From Tamarix chinensis (taxonomy: Eukaryota; Streptophyta; Magnoliopsida; Caryophyllales; Tamaricaceae): a stretch of 64,000 nucleotides of DNA. The translations under genes were made by a program, and so were the position numbers. Positions within the stretch are counted from its first letter, which is position 1. Every line of letters starts with the position of its first letter. The notes beneath the pieces were generated by a model. The model was given only the letters and a program-made list of their open reading frames with translations, was not told the origin of the DNA and ran no database searches. This document shows positions 36,001 through 48,122 of the stretch, piece after piece. The DNA lies in contig CM060180.1 in assembly GCA_030549775.1 (NCBI GenBank), positions 83,788,172 through 83,852,171 on the forward strand. The letters are read 5' to 3'.

Positions 36001-36260
36001 TTAGTGTTTAATTTTTATTTTTTGTCGACTATATATATAGATATCAAAAGAGAATAAAAAAAATAATCTTGCTGTAGCATCATCATCGAACTCTTCCCTA
36101 ATTTCTAGAAAAAAATTATTGCATTGTCTAGGGATTATCTGTGTGGTGGTTGTGGTGGTGGAAGCGGTGGTAGTATTGGTGACAGATGGGGTGGCGGCAA
36201 TGGTGGTGGATATGGTGTTGGTAAAGGTCAAGATAGGCTTTTTTGTATATATATTAACCC
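33070..36260 (+). pseudogene. Possible secreted glycine-rich protein gene, split by mobile DNA
   Basis: ATG at 33070 opens a frame starting MASGMKRAPSLSYLWVLQLF and continuing into IILVQQHSAIQA, a good secretory signal peptide, then DDHH. A TATATATATA run lies about 70 bases upstream. About 3 kb to the right, 36137-36238 encodes a glycine-rich run (CGGCGGGSGGS, then GGGNGGGYGVGKG) after possible acceptors near 36108 and 36130. Plant glycine-rich wall proteins often have a signal-peptide exon followed by a glycine-rich exon, so the two could be one gene with the hAT relic in its intron. I saw no good splice donor after the signal peptide. The link is speculative. Confidence 0.25.
33556..35516 (+). 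pseudogene. hAT transposase with BED zinc finger (RICESLEEPER-like), broken
   Basis: From ATG 33556 the frame has a lysine/arginine-rich start, LVWEHFTKIKQGE, then a BED finger (CKYCNQEYKWKKTDG ... LTRHLDKC), the FRRFCKHLRPRF region, LTTDLWTS, VLPTPHRGENIA, LTMDNASSND and CFAHILNLIVKDG, all typical of plant hAT transposases. The dimerisation domain is at 35260-35500 (FDILHWWRSKASTYHLLSIM, ASESVFSTGGRIL). Defects include a stop at 33655-33657, a frameshift near 34550 just before LDVSTRWNSTYMM, a ruined stretch 34630-34900, and a stop near 35173. The element ends were not found. It lies between the candidate signal-peptide exon and the glycine-rich segment. Confidence 0.9.
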
Positions 36261-36430
36261 ACGCTAACCTATGGACAACCCGTATAACCCATGGGTTATG
36301 ATGGGGTGGATTAAAAATTATTAATTATTTTCTACAACTCATCGTGGGTTAGACCATGGGTTATATAGATTATATGGGTTAAGATACTATGGGTTGGGTT
36401 AAACCATGACCACCCATTTGGACACCCCTA
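36240..36430. repeat. Transposon terminus-like segment rich in CCATGGGTT
   Basis: Repeated ACCCATGGGTT words end in TTTGGACACCCCTA (36430). GGGGTGTCC ends are common on plant hAT elements, so this may be the right end of the element that carried the transposase at 33556-35516. No matching left end was found. Confidence 0.4.
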
Positions 36431-36479
36431 ATGACAATATATATGGATTTATGTAAAAAAAAAATGCATATTTAGGGTT

Positions 36480-37275
36480 AGAGTCCAACCGAAAATTTTG
36501 TAATGTTTCATGGTAAGACCTATAAATGGATTAAATGTGTCCCTTGGATATTTTAGATAATGTTGGACGTATAGCATGTTAACTTAGAGTATAAATGTGT
36601 TTAAATGGTGATTATTATGTGTTGCATGTTTTAGGGGTAAAATTGTAAATTCCATATACCATGGTCTGTATTTGAAGGTTATTTGTGGAAATTGCATGAA
36701 TTTTATAAGATACTTGAAATGCATGCTAAAAGTTTATACATATACCATGTGTAGTGAACGTTTCAGGGGTAACATGGTCTTTTATCGTACCGAAGAAATT
36801 ATCGTATGTTAAATTATCATTAGCTATTTTATGTTAGCTTTTTCATGACAAATATCCTATGGGGATAAACCTGGTAATAAATTAAAGGAAAATGTGGTAG
36901 TTATAGGTCGAAGGGTATTATGGTCATTAGGGAAAAATGTGTTTCAAAGTGAATAATTGGGCTAGTTGACTTAAGTGTTGGACTTAGAGTAATTTTGGAA
37001 ATAATTGGATAAATGGATTGAATAACTGAATCGGATAATTATTCCGGGTATGGCATGATGCCTAACCCTAGGACGTGTTGACTTGGAATTGTTGTGACCC
37101 TCGTGGCCTTTTGGATTTGACATTTGAGGGTTGATTGTTGTGACCCTCATGGTCCCTTGGTTGATTGATTGGTGGCTAAGTTGTAATATTGTGAACCTTG
37201 TTGTTCTCAAATTAATAACCCGAAATTTCATAAGACACTAATCACTTAAAGAGGAAGACTTGAGTTTAGAAAGGA
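36480..37275 (+). repeat. Fragment of the giant LTR family
   Basis: Words such as AGGGGTAAAATTGTAAATT and AAGGGTATTATGGTCATTA match the inverse of the minisatellite of the LTR at 60436-64000. The segment ends with AAGACACTAATCACTTAAAG followed by GAAGACTTGAG, the leader that precedes the box arrays in the other copies. The boxes and 3' end are missing. Confidence 0.55.
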
Positions 37276-38533
37276 ATCTTGTGCCCTGATTTTATGATAC
37301 TCTAAGAAATTTACAAGGATGGATTTATTAACAATATTGACATATGGATATAGATATAAATTAACAACTAAAAAATATATATATATATATCCAATTTTTA
37401 TAGGTAAGGAATCATTAATTTGTATATATCTTTATATTTGTACACTATTCAATTTGTCTAATAAAAACTTATATGTTTGCCTATCTTTTAAATATCCTAG
37501 AAATATAATTTCTACCATTAAAAATAAAAATATATTTAAATCAAATCTACATATGTAATTCTAATATTAGATAGCTTTTACCCTAAATTCAATAAATTTT
37601 ATCGGATAATTATATAAACGGGTATGTATTTGGATATGAATAAAGGAAAAATACTTTTAGGATTTAGGTAAACATATGGGTATGAGTTTTCTTATTATAT
37701 TTGAGTAACGAATATGGGACACCCAACCCATTATTATCCCTAGGTGCAACCTTGGCTATCAAAGATAGAGATGGTAAGGGGTGTTGAACCTAATCCAGAC
37801 TTATTAGGCCCGTTTTATTTTTAATGAGTCTGAGCTCAACATATCTAGCTTAAGTTTAGGTTAATATATACCTTGAGCCCATCCTTGTTAGCAAGCGCAC
37901 GATCAATTCGACATCGTATATTCTTTTCACCACTTCTTCCATTATCATATTTATAGTCATCCATGTAAAGTGAGGCCATGCAGCTCACAATCATAATGGT
38001 TAATCTAAAATCTTTTATCTACTTTTCACTTCTCCATCATCCACCTATATTCTCATAATGGTAGACATTTTTGTTGAAATATGCACCAATAAGCCAGAGC
38101 AAGGTATACTTAAAAGCAATTAACTACATCAAATCCTAATATAGGTTTTGCTTGTGGGTTTTCGGCTAGCCGCGGAAATCTATAAAATACCACATCCCAA
38201 GACTCATCACCTTCTTAATGAGTTATATGATAATGTGGTGGATAGGCATGGAAATAGGCGCCATGACACCTTGAGCACGAGAGGATACTCTACGGGCAGT
38301 AGTGCCCCTCCTAGTGAAATATAGTTATGGATTCAACATAGGAGAACCCTTGAAAAAGCTTATGATTATCTCTTCAAAATACCACTCTCATAGGGTTAGA
38401 GTGTCATAGATGATAGACGATGTCCTTATACCTCTAATGATTAGAGATGGAAAATCCAAATGAGGATATGCAAGGAATCCCTTGAGGGTAGATGACTCTA
38501 CTAAGGGTAGTGTTGTCGCTCAAACTGTCTATT
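37276..38533. other. AT-rich spacer, no gene recognised
   Basis: No exon or intact element. ATAAACGGGTATG and GGGTATGAG words near 37615-37690 and AAGGGGTGTTGAACC at 37769 look like worn transposon ends. Frames at 37319-37558 carry no domain. Confidence 0.5.
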
Positions 38534-39346
38534 TAAAACACCCCATAATTTAACATTATAGTTTGTGAAAATTCATGTGTTTGATAATTATTTGATGGTG
38601 TTAGATCATGTTTTGAAAATGTATTTTGGGTTTAATTCGTAGAGGATTTGGAAAATTTTGCTAAATAAAGGAAGAAAATGATTTTTATGGCATACTAGTT
38701 GATTAGTTTCATGAACTAATTGACCATTTCATTATTTTTAACTTTATTGTTAGGTCAAGGTAGCTAGTCTATTAGTTGTAAGAAATTAATCGACTGATGG
38801 AACTTGTTAATGGGTACACTGGATAGATCAACCTATTCATTTGACCTATGAGATTTTCAAATTCAATTTCAAATGAGAAAATTCCTTCTATAATTTTAAA
38901 TCTTGTATCATGCTCCAAATTATTTATAAATTGTCTTTGTTGATTTGTGGCCGTTAATCCAAGCTTTTTCCCTAACTTGAACGTAATTAGGAAACCCAAA
39001 ATATCAAAAAGTAGTTGATAACCTCACACCTTTATCTTTTTCTTGCCCTTGACTTCTAATCTTCCGATGAATCCTTTACTTAGTGTTCTCTTTTAGTAGA
39101 GGTTATATTTTTTGATTATTCCTAACCTCTTATGTTGTTTTGTTTTATAAGATTTGAAGGAGGTTTTACTGAATTTTTTATCCTTTATCTTAACATGTTC
39201 GAGGTTTGGACATTTTTAGCTAAGGATTTCCCTAAATGGTGTGACTTTTGCTAAGCTTCACTAGATAAGTCACCCTTACCTTATGGTGTGGAGTGAATGA
39301 GCATGTGAGATGGTGTAAGTTTGGAATTCTTTTTTATATGCTTTCA
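38534..39346 (+). mobile_element. 5' fragment of an LTR (AACACCCCATAATTT type)
   Basis: It starts with TAAAACACCCCATAATTT, close to the family 5' end, and contains TTGATTAGTTTCATGAACTAA and AATCGACTGATGG words also seen in the LTR fragment at 49073-50100. It is interrupted at 39347 by another LTR start, so it is the oldest layer of this nest. Confidence 0.5.
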
Positions 39347-39518
39347 TGTAATACCCTAAATTTTTATCTAATATTTATCTTAATTAATCAATATTTTAAC
39401 CTAATATAAATTCAAAATTCCAAGTCATTATATTTTTTACCCTAACCCTAATTCTAGATAATTGGTAGATAAATTTTTTAGCCAATTCCCTAAGTTACAA
39501 CTTACACCTAATCCTAAT
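39347..39518 (+). mobile_element. 5' end of an LTR split by the 39519-48846 insertion
   Basis: It starts TGTAATACCCTAAATTTT. The sequence breaks at CTAAT (39514-39518), which is repeated at 48847-48851, and then resumes with TTTACACCCAAAAAATC and a pyrimidine-rich tract, as expected for the next part of such an LTR (48852-49072). Confidence 0.65.
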
Positions 39519-40381
39519 TGAAATGCCCCGAAAATTATAATTTTATTATCTATTATTAAATAAGATTTTATTATGAAAATTAATTAAATAATTTATTTTT
39601 TATTAAAGTAAAGGAAATTAATTAGGGTAAATTAATAATAAATTCTATAAATATTTTAATGAGAGGAAATTGGGTATTTTAACTAATTAAATATTTTAAT
39701 TTGGAAATTAATTAAATAAATTATTTTATTTAAATTCAGAAATAGAAAATAGTTTCAAATTAATATTAATTTTATAAATAATTTAATTGGAGAAAATTAT
39801 GGTGTTTTGCTAATTAAAAAGAAATTTATGGAAAATATTTTAAAAATGTTAATTTAGACTAAAAAGGGATTTAAATATTATTTTATTCAAATATTATTAT
39901 TTTTAAATATCCAAAATATTTTAATTAATTTAAATACCAAATCTACTTATTTTTCCTTTTTCCCTTTTCCTTTTCGTTTTTCTTTCTTCCTTTTTCCTTC
40001 TTTTTCTTCTTCTTTTCTTTTTCTTTTTCCCCTCCCCTGATTTGGGCCTGGCATGGCCCAATTTCCTCCTTTCTTTTTCTTCCCCTACCGTGGCCCACTC
40101 TCGTTGCTTCTTTTCTTCCTCCTTCGGCAGCCAGTGGCTGTGTTTCTTCACTGAAAATTTTGCCGCCGGTTACGGCCGTTCTCCTTCCTCTCTCTTCCCC
40201 TAACTCGCCGGCCCTTGTGACCCAACCATCTCCCATTTCCTCACGTGATTTTTCTCTCTCCTTTCCCTGTGCGACCCTTACCCTGTTTTTCTCCCTCCGG
40301 CCAACCTCGCCGTTGGTAACCCTAACCCTACTTACCCTACTCTCTAGCCGATCCATCGACCCTAAACTCTCATTTACACTC

Positions 40382-40389
40382 TATAAATA
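40382..40389 (+). promoter_or_regulatory. LTR TATA box (TATAAATA)
   Basis: TATAAATA with ACCCCCCATAAC after it, and CTACCCAGAAAAATG about 45 bases downstream, parallel to 28851 in the other copy. Confidence 0.7.
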
Positions 40390-41517
40390 CCCCCCATAAC
40401 ATCCCTGTGTCGAGCTTTTAATTCCTACCCAGAAAAATGACCCTTGTCGCCGCCACTGCTTTAGACGCCAACCCTGGCGTTGTCAGCCAACTTCTCCACC
40501 CTCTCCACCTACTGAACTCTTCCTTGCACCGCCCACTATCAAACCATCCATCCCACATCCCTCGATTCATCCTACACAAGCCACGTCGGCTGTGCGAAGT
40601 AGCCTTCCCGATCACACCTATTTTCTGCCTCCGCCGCCCTTCGAACCACCTTTAACCACCTATTCTGCTGCTACCGCCACTTCTTTCACCTCCCATTCTC
40701 TTCTGCAGGCCCTCTTCTACCTTCCCCTACCTTTACTTTCCTCTTTCTCCCTCTCTTCCTCTCTTTCTCTTTTCTCCTCCATTTGGCCACCACTGCCACC
40801 GTCGTGCGCCGCCACCTTTGGTTGCACCACCACCCTTATTCTATTCCTCTCCCCCTGAGAAACTCTAAACACCCCAACTCTCACCTTAATTCTCCCTATC
40901 TTTTTCTCAGCATCCAACTTTTACCCTTTTCTTCCCTTTTTCCGGCCACCGCAATCGCCATCGCCGTGCACCACCGCTAGTGCCGCCTATCCCCACCAAC
41001 CTAAGGTAGAACCCTAGACCCTATCAACCCTTCTCCCTATTTTAATAAGCCTTAATTTAATTTATTTCATTTATTTGGATATAAATACTACTACTACTAC
41101 TATTATTATTATTATTTATATTTTAAATATGTAATAATATTATTATTATTAGTATTATTGTTTTGATTATTATTTCTATTGAGGGCTTGTATTTTATTTT
41201 TGATGTTATCATTATTACTCTTATTATTTCCATTATTACTATTATTAATATTAATATATTATAAGTATAGTTATTATTATTATTTCTTATTTCGAATTAC
41301 TAATATTATTATTCCATTATTAGTATTACAAATACTTTACTATTAGTTTTGTTGTTGTTGTTGTTGTTGTTATTATTATTATTGTTATTATTTTTACTAT
41401 TTCATTATTATTATTACTAAATTTTGTTATTTATCTTACTAATATTATTATTAGTATTATTTTAGAAAAGGGGCTGAAGCCTTTATTTTACTTTGTTTTT
41501 GAATAATGTCCTTTTTG

Positions 41518-41539
41518 TTATTATTATTATTATTGTTAC

Positions 41540-41576
<37 letters not shown>
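41518..41576 (+). repeat. TTA/ATT microsatellite
   Basis: Long run of TTA units with few interruptions. Similar ATT-rich DNA occupies this position in the copies at 27808 and 42062. Confidence 0.85.
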
Positions 41577-41577
<1 letters not shown>

Positions 41578-41740
41578 TTATTTATATTCTCATTGATATT
41601 ATTTTTAGTATCATTATTATTATTAGGGTAAACTATTTAACCCTATATTATCAACTTTTATAATATTTCTATTATTTCTATATCTTTAGCAAAGTTAGAA
41701 TTTTGTTAATGTTATTTTTACTAGTATGTTATAAGTTGGT

Positions 41741-41810
41741 CAAAGCCCTAAGGAGGCGTAGAAGCGTGCTCCAAGACCGGTGTCGTTTTCAGGTAAGGGG
41801 TGCTAAGGCC
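41741..41810 (+). other. Conserved LTR box with splice-donor-like site
   Basis: Matches 30282-30350 almost base for base, with GAAGCGTGCTCC in place of the perfect palindrome and TTTTCAGGTAAGG at the donor-like site. Confidence 0.65.
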
Positions 41811-42148
41811 TTTTGTGTTCTTATATGCATTATGTGATTCACATGCTATGAATCATATGCTTATTATTATTATTTATGTCGAATATGGTATGACGTGGAG
41901 TGAAAGTATGTTTTTGTATGGCATGTGTACTATGTGTATGTGATGATATGTGTTGCGACCCTGTAAGACATGCATGTGAGGGTGTTGATGTGGTTTGTGT
42001 GGGAGAAAGGATGAAAAACGAGGATGGGGAAAGAGGTTGACCAAGGGAGGTGAGTTGGCCAAATTTACTACTGAAAAATTTCGTTTAAATCAAAAGGTTT
42101 AGCGGAAGCGAGAGAATTAAAACCGTAAACTTGGGGGTATTACCGCCA

Positions 42149-42194
42149 CACTTAGTACCAGACCGGTTCATTCCTACCGTTCCGGTACTAAGTG
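42149..42194 (-). other. Conserved hairpin near the LTR 3' end
   Basis: Arms CACTTAGTACCAGACCGGT and ACCGTTCCGGTACTAAGTG pair with only two mismatched positions, flanked by CCGCCA and CTAAGGCTAAA. Confidence 0.8.
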
Positions 42195-42724
42195 CTAAGG
42201 CTAAATCCGATCATCAATAAGTACGAAGTATCATAAAACACAAGACGACATTTAGCATAAATCGTTAATAAGATATAAGTCAAACAGAAGTTTGAATACG
42301 ATTTAGGATTACAACCCCATAATACTTTTTCTTTAAAAATGGGAAACGTAATACAAAATATAGCTAACAAAACAATCCCCAAAAAGGATCAGTATCCGGA
42401 TCGCCTACTCACTCAAGTCAAGCCTTCCACCCAAAATAGTAACCGATCAAACCTGCATAGGAGGTCTGCTCCCCACCATTGGTGGATCATCACAGGATCC
42501 ATTCAATCAAGGTAGTATCAGTACGGGTCCAATACTGAGTAAGGGCACTGGTGCGCTAAGGCCAAGCATACAATCATACCACACATCACACATAGTACAA
42601 TCATATAGACAACATGCAATAACACACAAGATAAGGCCTGAGTACTTTCCGGGTGACTTAATCTTTATTCTCATTAATAATAGGTCCAATCCACACGTAT
42701 TCTTTAGTAGTCCAAGTGAGTGCG

Positions 42725-43085
42725 AGAACCCCACTATTATAGCCGGTGGACCGGAAAGTATACACTCAAGGCAGAACGCTCCTGACCACTATTATTTGCC
42801 GGTGGACCGGTCTCCAGGGCAAGATGCTCCTGGCCACTATTATTTGCCGGTGGATCGGTTTGGCCCCGACTCACATGGTGTTTCGCTGTTAGTGCTTAGT
42901 GTATTTTCCATAGTTTAACTTACTTTGGTTTTTCGAGCACGAAATCCCCCACTATTATAGCCGGTGGACCGGAAAGTATACACTCAGGGCAGAAGCTCCT
43001 GACCACTATTATTTGCCGGTGGACCGGTCTCTAGGGCTCCCCGGCTCCTGACCACTATTATTTGCCGGTGGACCGATCTGGGCTC
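42725..43085 (-). repeat. Tandem box arrays of the inverted LTR
   Basis: Two blocks of three units with CACTATTATAGCCGGTGG or CACTATTATTTGCCGGTGG, separated by a leader containing CACGAAATCCCC. Same structure as 31976-32318 read from the other strand. Confidence 0.85.
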
Positions 43086-44360
43086 GGCTCAACAATCTTT
43101 CGCTTTACATAATTAATGTCTTATCCGTGTCTTATTGAATCACATCACACCCTTGACATGCATTTTGTTGATACTCTACCTCTTTCCCCCTCCAGAGGGA
43201 CCGTCCCATATTTTGAGACTCGCACCTCTTCTCACACCCGATATCCATCCCCCGTAGACTTAGGCATAGTGGCATATAGTAAGGTACAATATCCAAAAAT
43301 ATAGGCCACCCCAAAACATATGATATTGACTCCGTATGTCCTCATCCCTCTAGGGTTCCTCCTCGGAGACCCTAATCGGACCTATGTGGCCCAACTCTTT
43401 CTTACTTACCCGAATGTTACTTTATTCTCTATCTCGCACCTCATTTTCTTATTAGGAAATTCCCCAATTGTGTTACTTTATCTCCCAAGTTCACGTGTGA
43501 CCGACAAAACCCTAGTTGGCCATTCAAAACCCTAATTGACCACGCCAACCCTAGTTGGCTGCACCGAACTCTAGCACTTTACTTCTTCAACAAGTAACCT
43601 CCCTCTTTAACCCCAAAATCTCTTCTCTCATTTAGAAACCCTCACTCATCCTTTATATAAGTGAGTTCTCACTCTCAACCCCATACTCCATCTCTCCTTG
43701 ATCATTTTTACCCTGGTACCCCTTCAGATTGCTCATTTCCTCCCAAAAACCCTAATTGGAACCCTTAGACTCTCTTACACCGACCCACGTAAAATTTTGC
43801 ACCCAAGTCTCCAATGGGTCCATAACCCTGCCATTATTTTATTCACTTCCTAAATCAACTTTCCTCACGTAAGATTCATTCACATGCATAATTTAAACAC
43901 TCCATGCAGACTCCCCAACACCCACTTACACACAAAACCCTAATAAGGTCTCTTATGCACCAACTTATGTACTATTTTTCATACTAAGTCTCCAATCATT
44001 CCAAGACTCTCCCAAACTCTTACTTACAACCCAATTCAACTTTTCCCACGTAAGAATCACGCCCATGCAAGGTCTAGTTCCCCCATGCAAACTTCCCAAC
44101 ATCCACTTTCCCGTTGTTCTTTTATTATCATTTCATGCTACTCAAAACCCTAGCATGCATGTCCTAGAGGGCCATAACAAGTCACATCATCAACATCAAC
44201 ATCAAACATGGAACATGTCATACACATATAATATAAGGCACACACAACATACCTCATGATCCACGCTGCGCTACACAAACAAGTTATTCATATCACATGC
44301 ATAATACACATCAACATGGCATGCTCATCATTCACCCACACATTACATCACACATAGCAT

Positions 44361-44440
44361 AAGGCCATAGCTTCGTCCTTACCTAAGGCGACGCCGGGCT
44401 TGGAGTACGCTCCTCTAACTCCTTAGGGCTTTGGTCGGGG
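44361..44440 (-). other. Conserved LTR box, inverted copy
   Basis: Contains CCTTACCTAAGGCGACGCC, then GGAGTACGCTCC and CTCCTTAGGGCTTTGG. The palindrome arms GGAG/CTCC are kept although the centre differs from the plus-strand copies. Confidence 0.6.
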
Positions 44441-44697
44441 TTACCTATAAAAGGAAAAAATGCTAAGTATTAGTTTCCCTTATAATTACTATCAATCCTC
44501 ATTCTAGTTTAAGGTTAGGGTTTTTATTACTAAAAAGGGTTTTATACAAAAACTAGGGTTTTTACCTTAGAATTAGTATACTAAATATTAGTAGTCAAAA
44601 TATGTTTATTTTTAATACCTATTGTTACACTTATATTATTAGACCCGTTAGCCCTATTCTTATAATAATAGTGTTCACTAGTCATAGTAAAATAGTG

Positions 44698-44764
<67 letters not shown>
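44698..44764. repeat. AAT microsatellite, about 22 perfect units
   Basis: Uninterrupted ATA repeat, the longest trinucleotide run in the window. Confidence 0.95.
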
Positions 44765-45920
44765 GACTACTAATAGTGACACTTATGTTTCAATTAATAG
44801 AACTCTAGCGTTTTTAAGATTAAGTCTAACAATGGTGTTAGGTTTGAAAGAATAATATTATAAGGTCACAATATTACAAGTAAACTATTCCTAAGGTGTG
44901 ATAATGATAATAGTAATAATACTAATAATGATGATAATAATAGTAATAATAACCATAATAACCCTATCAATAATAATAACAATAACAATAACCCAGTATG
45001 GTTAAGTATCAATAATAATAACCTTAGTAAGGTAATAGAAATAATAATGATAAAATGTTAATACTAATAACAATAAGACCAAAGTTAAGTATAATACCAG
45101 TTAGGGTTTTAAAGGGATGTTAGTAGTAGTAAGAAAATAAGAGCATTAATGATGGAGACCATAATAATGATAATAATGCTAATAATAATAATATTAATAG
45201 TAATGAAAGAAATAATAATAATAATAATAATAATTGTATTAATATTGGTAGAAAATAGTAGTAGTTATATAAAAGGGGTATTAGGGTTTGGATGAGTGGA
45301 GAACCACCTAGGGTCGGTGGTGGTCCGGCGGCGGCGCGTGGCGGCGACGGCGACGGCTGTGGAGGAGGAGAAGAGGGGGAAAGATAGAGGTGGTGGTTAG
45401 ATGGGGGGAGAAAAGAAGGAGTTTGAGGTGGGGAAAGAAACAGTAGGTGAAGGGGAGTGGAGTGAGGGTGGTGGTGTGGCAAGGGGTAGCGGCGCGCGGC
45501 GGCGACGGCGGCGGCCGAGGGTGGTGGAGAGAGGTGGAAGATGAGGAAGGAAGGAGGAGAGGGAGGCAGGGGAAGATGGAGGTATGGGAAGGTAGAGGGA
45601 GGTCTGCTGGGCATTTTGGAGGGTGGAGGAGGCTCTGGTTGTGGCTGAGCTGGCAGTGGAAGGCGGCGCAAGGGCGGCGAAGGCTGGAGGTGGCGGTTTT
45701 GGGATAGGAATCTTGCACGGCTAGGGCGGCACGTGCAAGGCAAGGGGAGGGGTGCTAGTGGTCTGGTTTCGTAGAGGGAAGTGCAGGGATGATAACGGTG
45801 GGAAGTGGCGGCGGCGGCGGTCACCGGTGACGGCGGAAAGCCCGTCTTTTTGAGGTGGCGGAGAGGTAGGGTTTCGGGGCAAAAATCGAAAAGGGAGCTG
45901 ATCGGGGCTGCCAATGGGGG

Positions 45921-45928
45921 TATTTATA
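45921..45928 (-). promoter_or_regulatory. LTR TATA box of the inverted copy
   Basis: The minus strand reads CCTATAAATACCCCCATT, equivalent to TATAAATA at 28851 and 40382. Confidence 0.65.
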
Positions 45929-46769
45929 GGCAATTGGAAGGGGAAAACGACAAGGGGAGAAGGAGGCGTGCGGGGCAGGTGTGCAGGTGGCCGGCCGGTG
46001 GCAGGTGGTGCAGGTCCTGCCAGGTTAGGTCGGGAAGGGGGAGAAAGAGGAAAGAAGATGGGCACGTGGGGAGGGAGCTGCAGGGGTTGTTGGGGTCGAA
46101 AAGAGGAAAGAAAATGACAGGGAGGCAGGGGAGGACGGTCGGTGCTGGTGGCTGCCGGCGAAGATCGTGTTGCAGGTCGATTTGCAAGTTGAGGTGCAGG
46201 TTGGGGAAGAAGACAGGGCGGGGTGGACCGGTCGGTCCAGGGAAAAGAAAGAAAGGAGAGAGGGGGCGGTTCGGCCGACTGGGCAACGGGCGACGAAGGC
46301 TGGCAGACCTGGCGCGCGGGACGGGGGGGGGGAGAAAGGGACCTAGGCCGGTGGGCTGGCCCGGTCGGGGGAGAAAAATGGGGGAAAAGAAAATGAGTAA
46401 AGGAGGAAGAAAGAAAAAAAGAAAGAGAAAAGAGAAAAAAGGGAAAAATGATAAAATGGTTGGGTTGGGGTATTGGTCTTTATTTATTTATATATTTATT
46501 TTAGATATTTAATTTTAATAATTATTATTTTAATTATAATAATTAAATCCATTTTTAAATTAATTAGACTATTTTGGATAAATTGTCCTTAACTCCCATT
46601 TAATTAGTAAAATGTCCAAAATTTTCTAAATAATTTATTTATTATTTTCCCCTTATTTTCCTCAATAAATTTCCTCTTTATTTAATGAAGTAATATATTT
46701 TCTTAATTTTCTCTAATAAATCATTATTTTGTCATAATTCCATAATTAGGATTTTTGGGGTATTACAGT

Positions 46770-47160
46770 ATGGGAGAATATGATTTATGATTTTTATGGT
46801 TTTGTGTGGGAGAATACAATTTATGGCTTTATTTGGGAGAGTTTAATTTATGATTTTGTATGGGAGAATCTAATTTATGGTTTTGTGTGGGAGAATAAAA
46901 TTTATGGTTTTATATGGGAGAATATGATTTATGGTTTTATATGGGAGAATCTAATTTATAGTTCTATTTGGAAGAATCTAATTTATGGTTTTGTGTGGGA
47001 GAATATATTTATGGTTCTATTTAGGAGAATATAATTTATGGTTTTGTGTGGGAGAATATAATTTATGGTTTTATATGGGAGAATCTTATTAATGGTTTTA
47101 TATGGGAGAATTTAATCTATGGTTTTGCATGATTTATTTGGGAGAATTTAATCTATGGTT
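46770..47160 (+). repeat. Minisatellite, 26-27 base unit, with an open 9-residue repeat frame
   Basis: About fourteen units of GGGAGAATATAATTTATG then GTTTTATAT. Most units are 27 bases, so 46780-47034 stays open and would encode repeated ENLIYGFVW-like 9-mers. The equivalent array at 30605-31220 is not open, so I treat it as non-coding. Confidence 0.85.
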
Positions 47161-47420
47161 GCATGGTGGTATTAGGGTTTGCATGATGGTATTAATGGTT
47201 GCATGGTGGTATTAATGGTTGCATGGCAGTATTAATAGTTATATGGTGGTATTAGGGTTTGTATGGTGGTATTAATGATTGCATGGTGGTATTAATGGTT
47301 ATATGGTGGTATTAATGGTTGAATAGTGATATTAAGGTTTGCATGGTGGTATTATTGGTTGTATAGTGGTATTAGGGTTTGCATGGTGGAGTTGGGGTTT
47401 TGCATGGGAGTTAATGATCG
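47157..47420 (+). repeat. Minisatellite, GCATGGTGGTATTAATGGTT unit
   Basis: About twelve units of the 20-base repeat also found at 1-410. Confidence 0.9.
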
Positions 47421-47824
47421 AATGAGATTTAGGGTTTGTATGAAAAGTTCGAGAGGTTGTATGGGATGTGTAAAGTTTGCATGAGAGTAAAATTTATGTA
47501 TGAAAGGTTGATTTGGAATGTGAGGAAGGTAATGGAAGTGTTATTTGGGTGTTTGAGCATTTTAGATGAAAAATAATACGTGGAGATTATATAAGGGTCC
47601 ATAGGAGACCGAACTAGGGTTGTGTGGATAATTAGGGTTTCTTGTGGTTGCTTACAATTTTTGTATTATCGTGTGCATTAGGTGATTTAAATGTAATTCT
47701 GATGGTGGAATTTTATGATTTGTGATGTGTGAAGTATAAAGAGAATGATTTGTGCATGTCCATGGTGAAAGCTTTTGAATAAGATACTTAAGACATTAAT
47801 CACGTAAAGTGGAAGATGTTGAGC

Positions 47825-48122
47825 CGAACCTAGATCGATCCACCGACATATAATAGTGGAAGGGTATGTTTCCCTTGTGACCGATCCATCAGCTATAATA
47901 GTGGGGGATCCCGAGCTCAACAAAATAAAACCTTACAGTTGCTAAGACATGGGAAATACACTAATTACTTTTAGTGGAACACTGTACGAGAAATGGGTCA
48001 GACCGATCCACTGGCATATAATAGTGGCAGGGTATGTTACCCTCGCGACCGATCCACCGGTTAAAATAGTGGCAGGGCATGTACCCTCGCAACCGATCCA
48101 CCGGCTAAAATAGTGGGGTCCC
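47825..48122 (+). repeat. Tandem box arrays of the 39519-48846 LTR
   Basis: Five boxes in two blocks with CCACCGGYTAAAATAGTGG-like cores, each block led by GTAAAGTGGAAGATG or a variant. Confidence 0.8.

Larger units (their letters stand above)
42062..46767 (-). mobile_element. Inverted solo LTR nested in the 39519-48846 LTR
   Basis: On the minus strand it starts TGTAATACCCCAAAAATCC (46767) and runs to CAGTAGTAAATTT (42062). The last 11 or so bases expected at its 3' end are missing, so no clean target duplication is visible. Order on the minus strand: AT-rich start, pyrimidine tract (46450-45930), TATA (45928), GC-rich leader (45914-45300), AAT-rich stretch (45240-44500), conserved box (44440-44361), CCCTAGTTGG-type words (44200-43500), box arrays (43085-42725) and 3' hairpin (42194-42149). 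The 3' end is closest to the copy at 1-1925. Confidence 0.85.

Noticed and set aside
45120..45914. 264-codon minus-strand open frame, the longest in its region
   Set aside because: It is proline/serine/leucine low-complexity sequence in the GC-rich leader of an LTR, with no domain. The frames at the equivalent position in the copies at 28874 and 40437 are unrelated in sequence.
45805..46512. 235-codon plus-strand frame rich in Gly, Arg and Lys
   Set aside because: It is the complement of the LTR pyrimidine tract. Its composition follows from G-rich DNA, and it overlaps the other strand's leader.
46780..47034. Open frame with a 9-residue repeat
   Set aside because: It is a by-product of a 27-base minisatellite and is not open in the homologous array at 30605.
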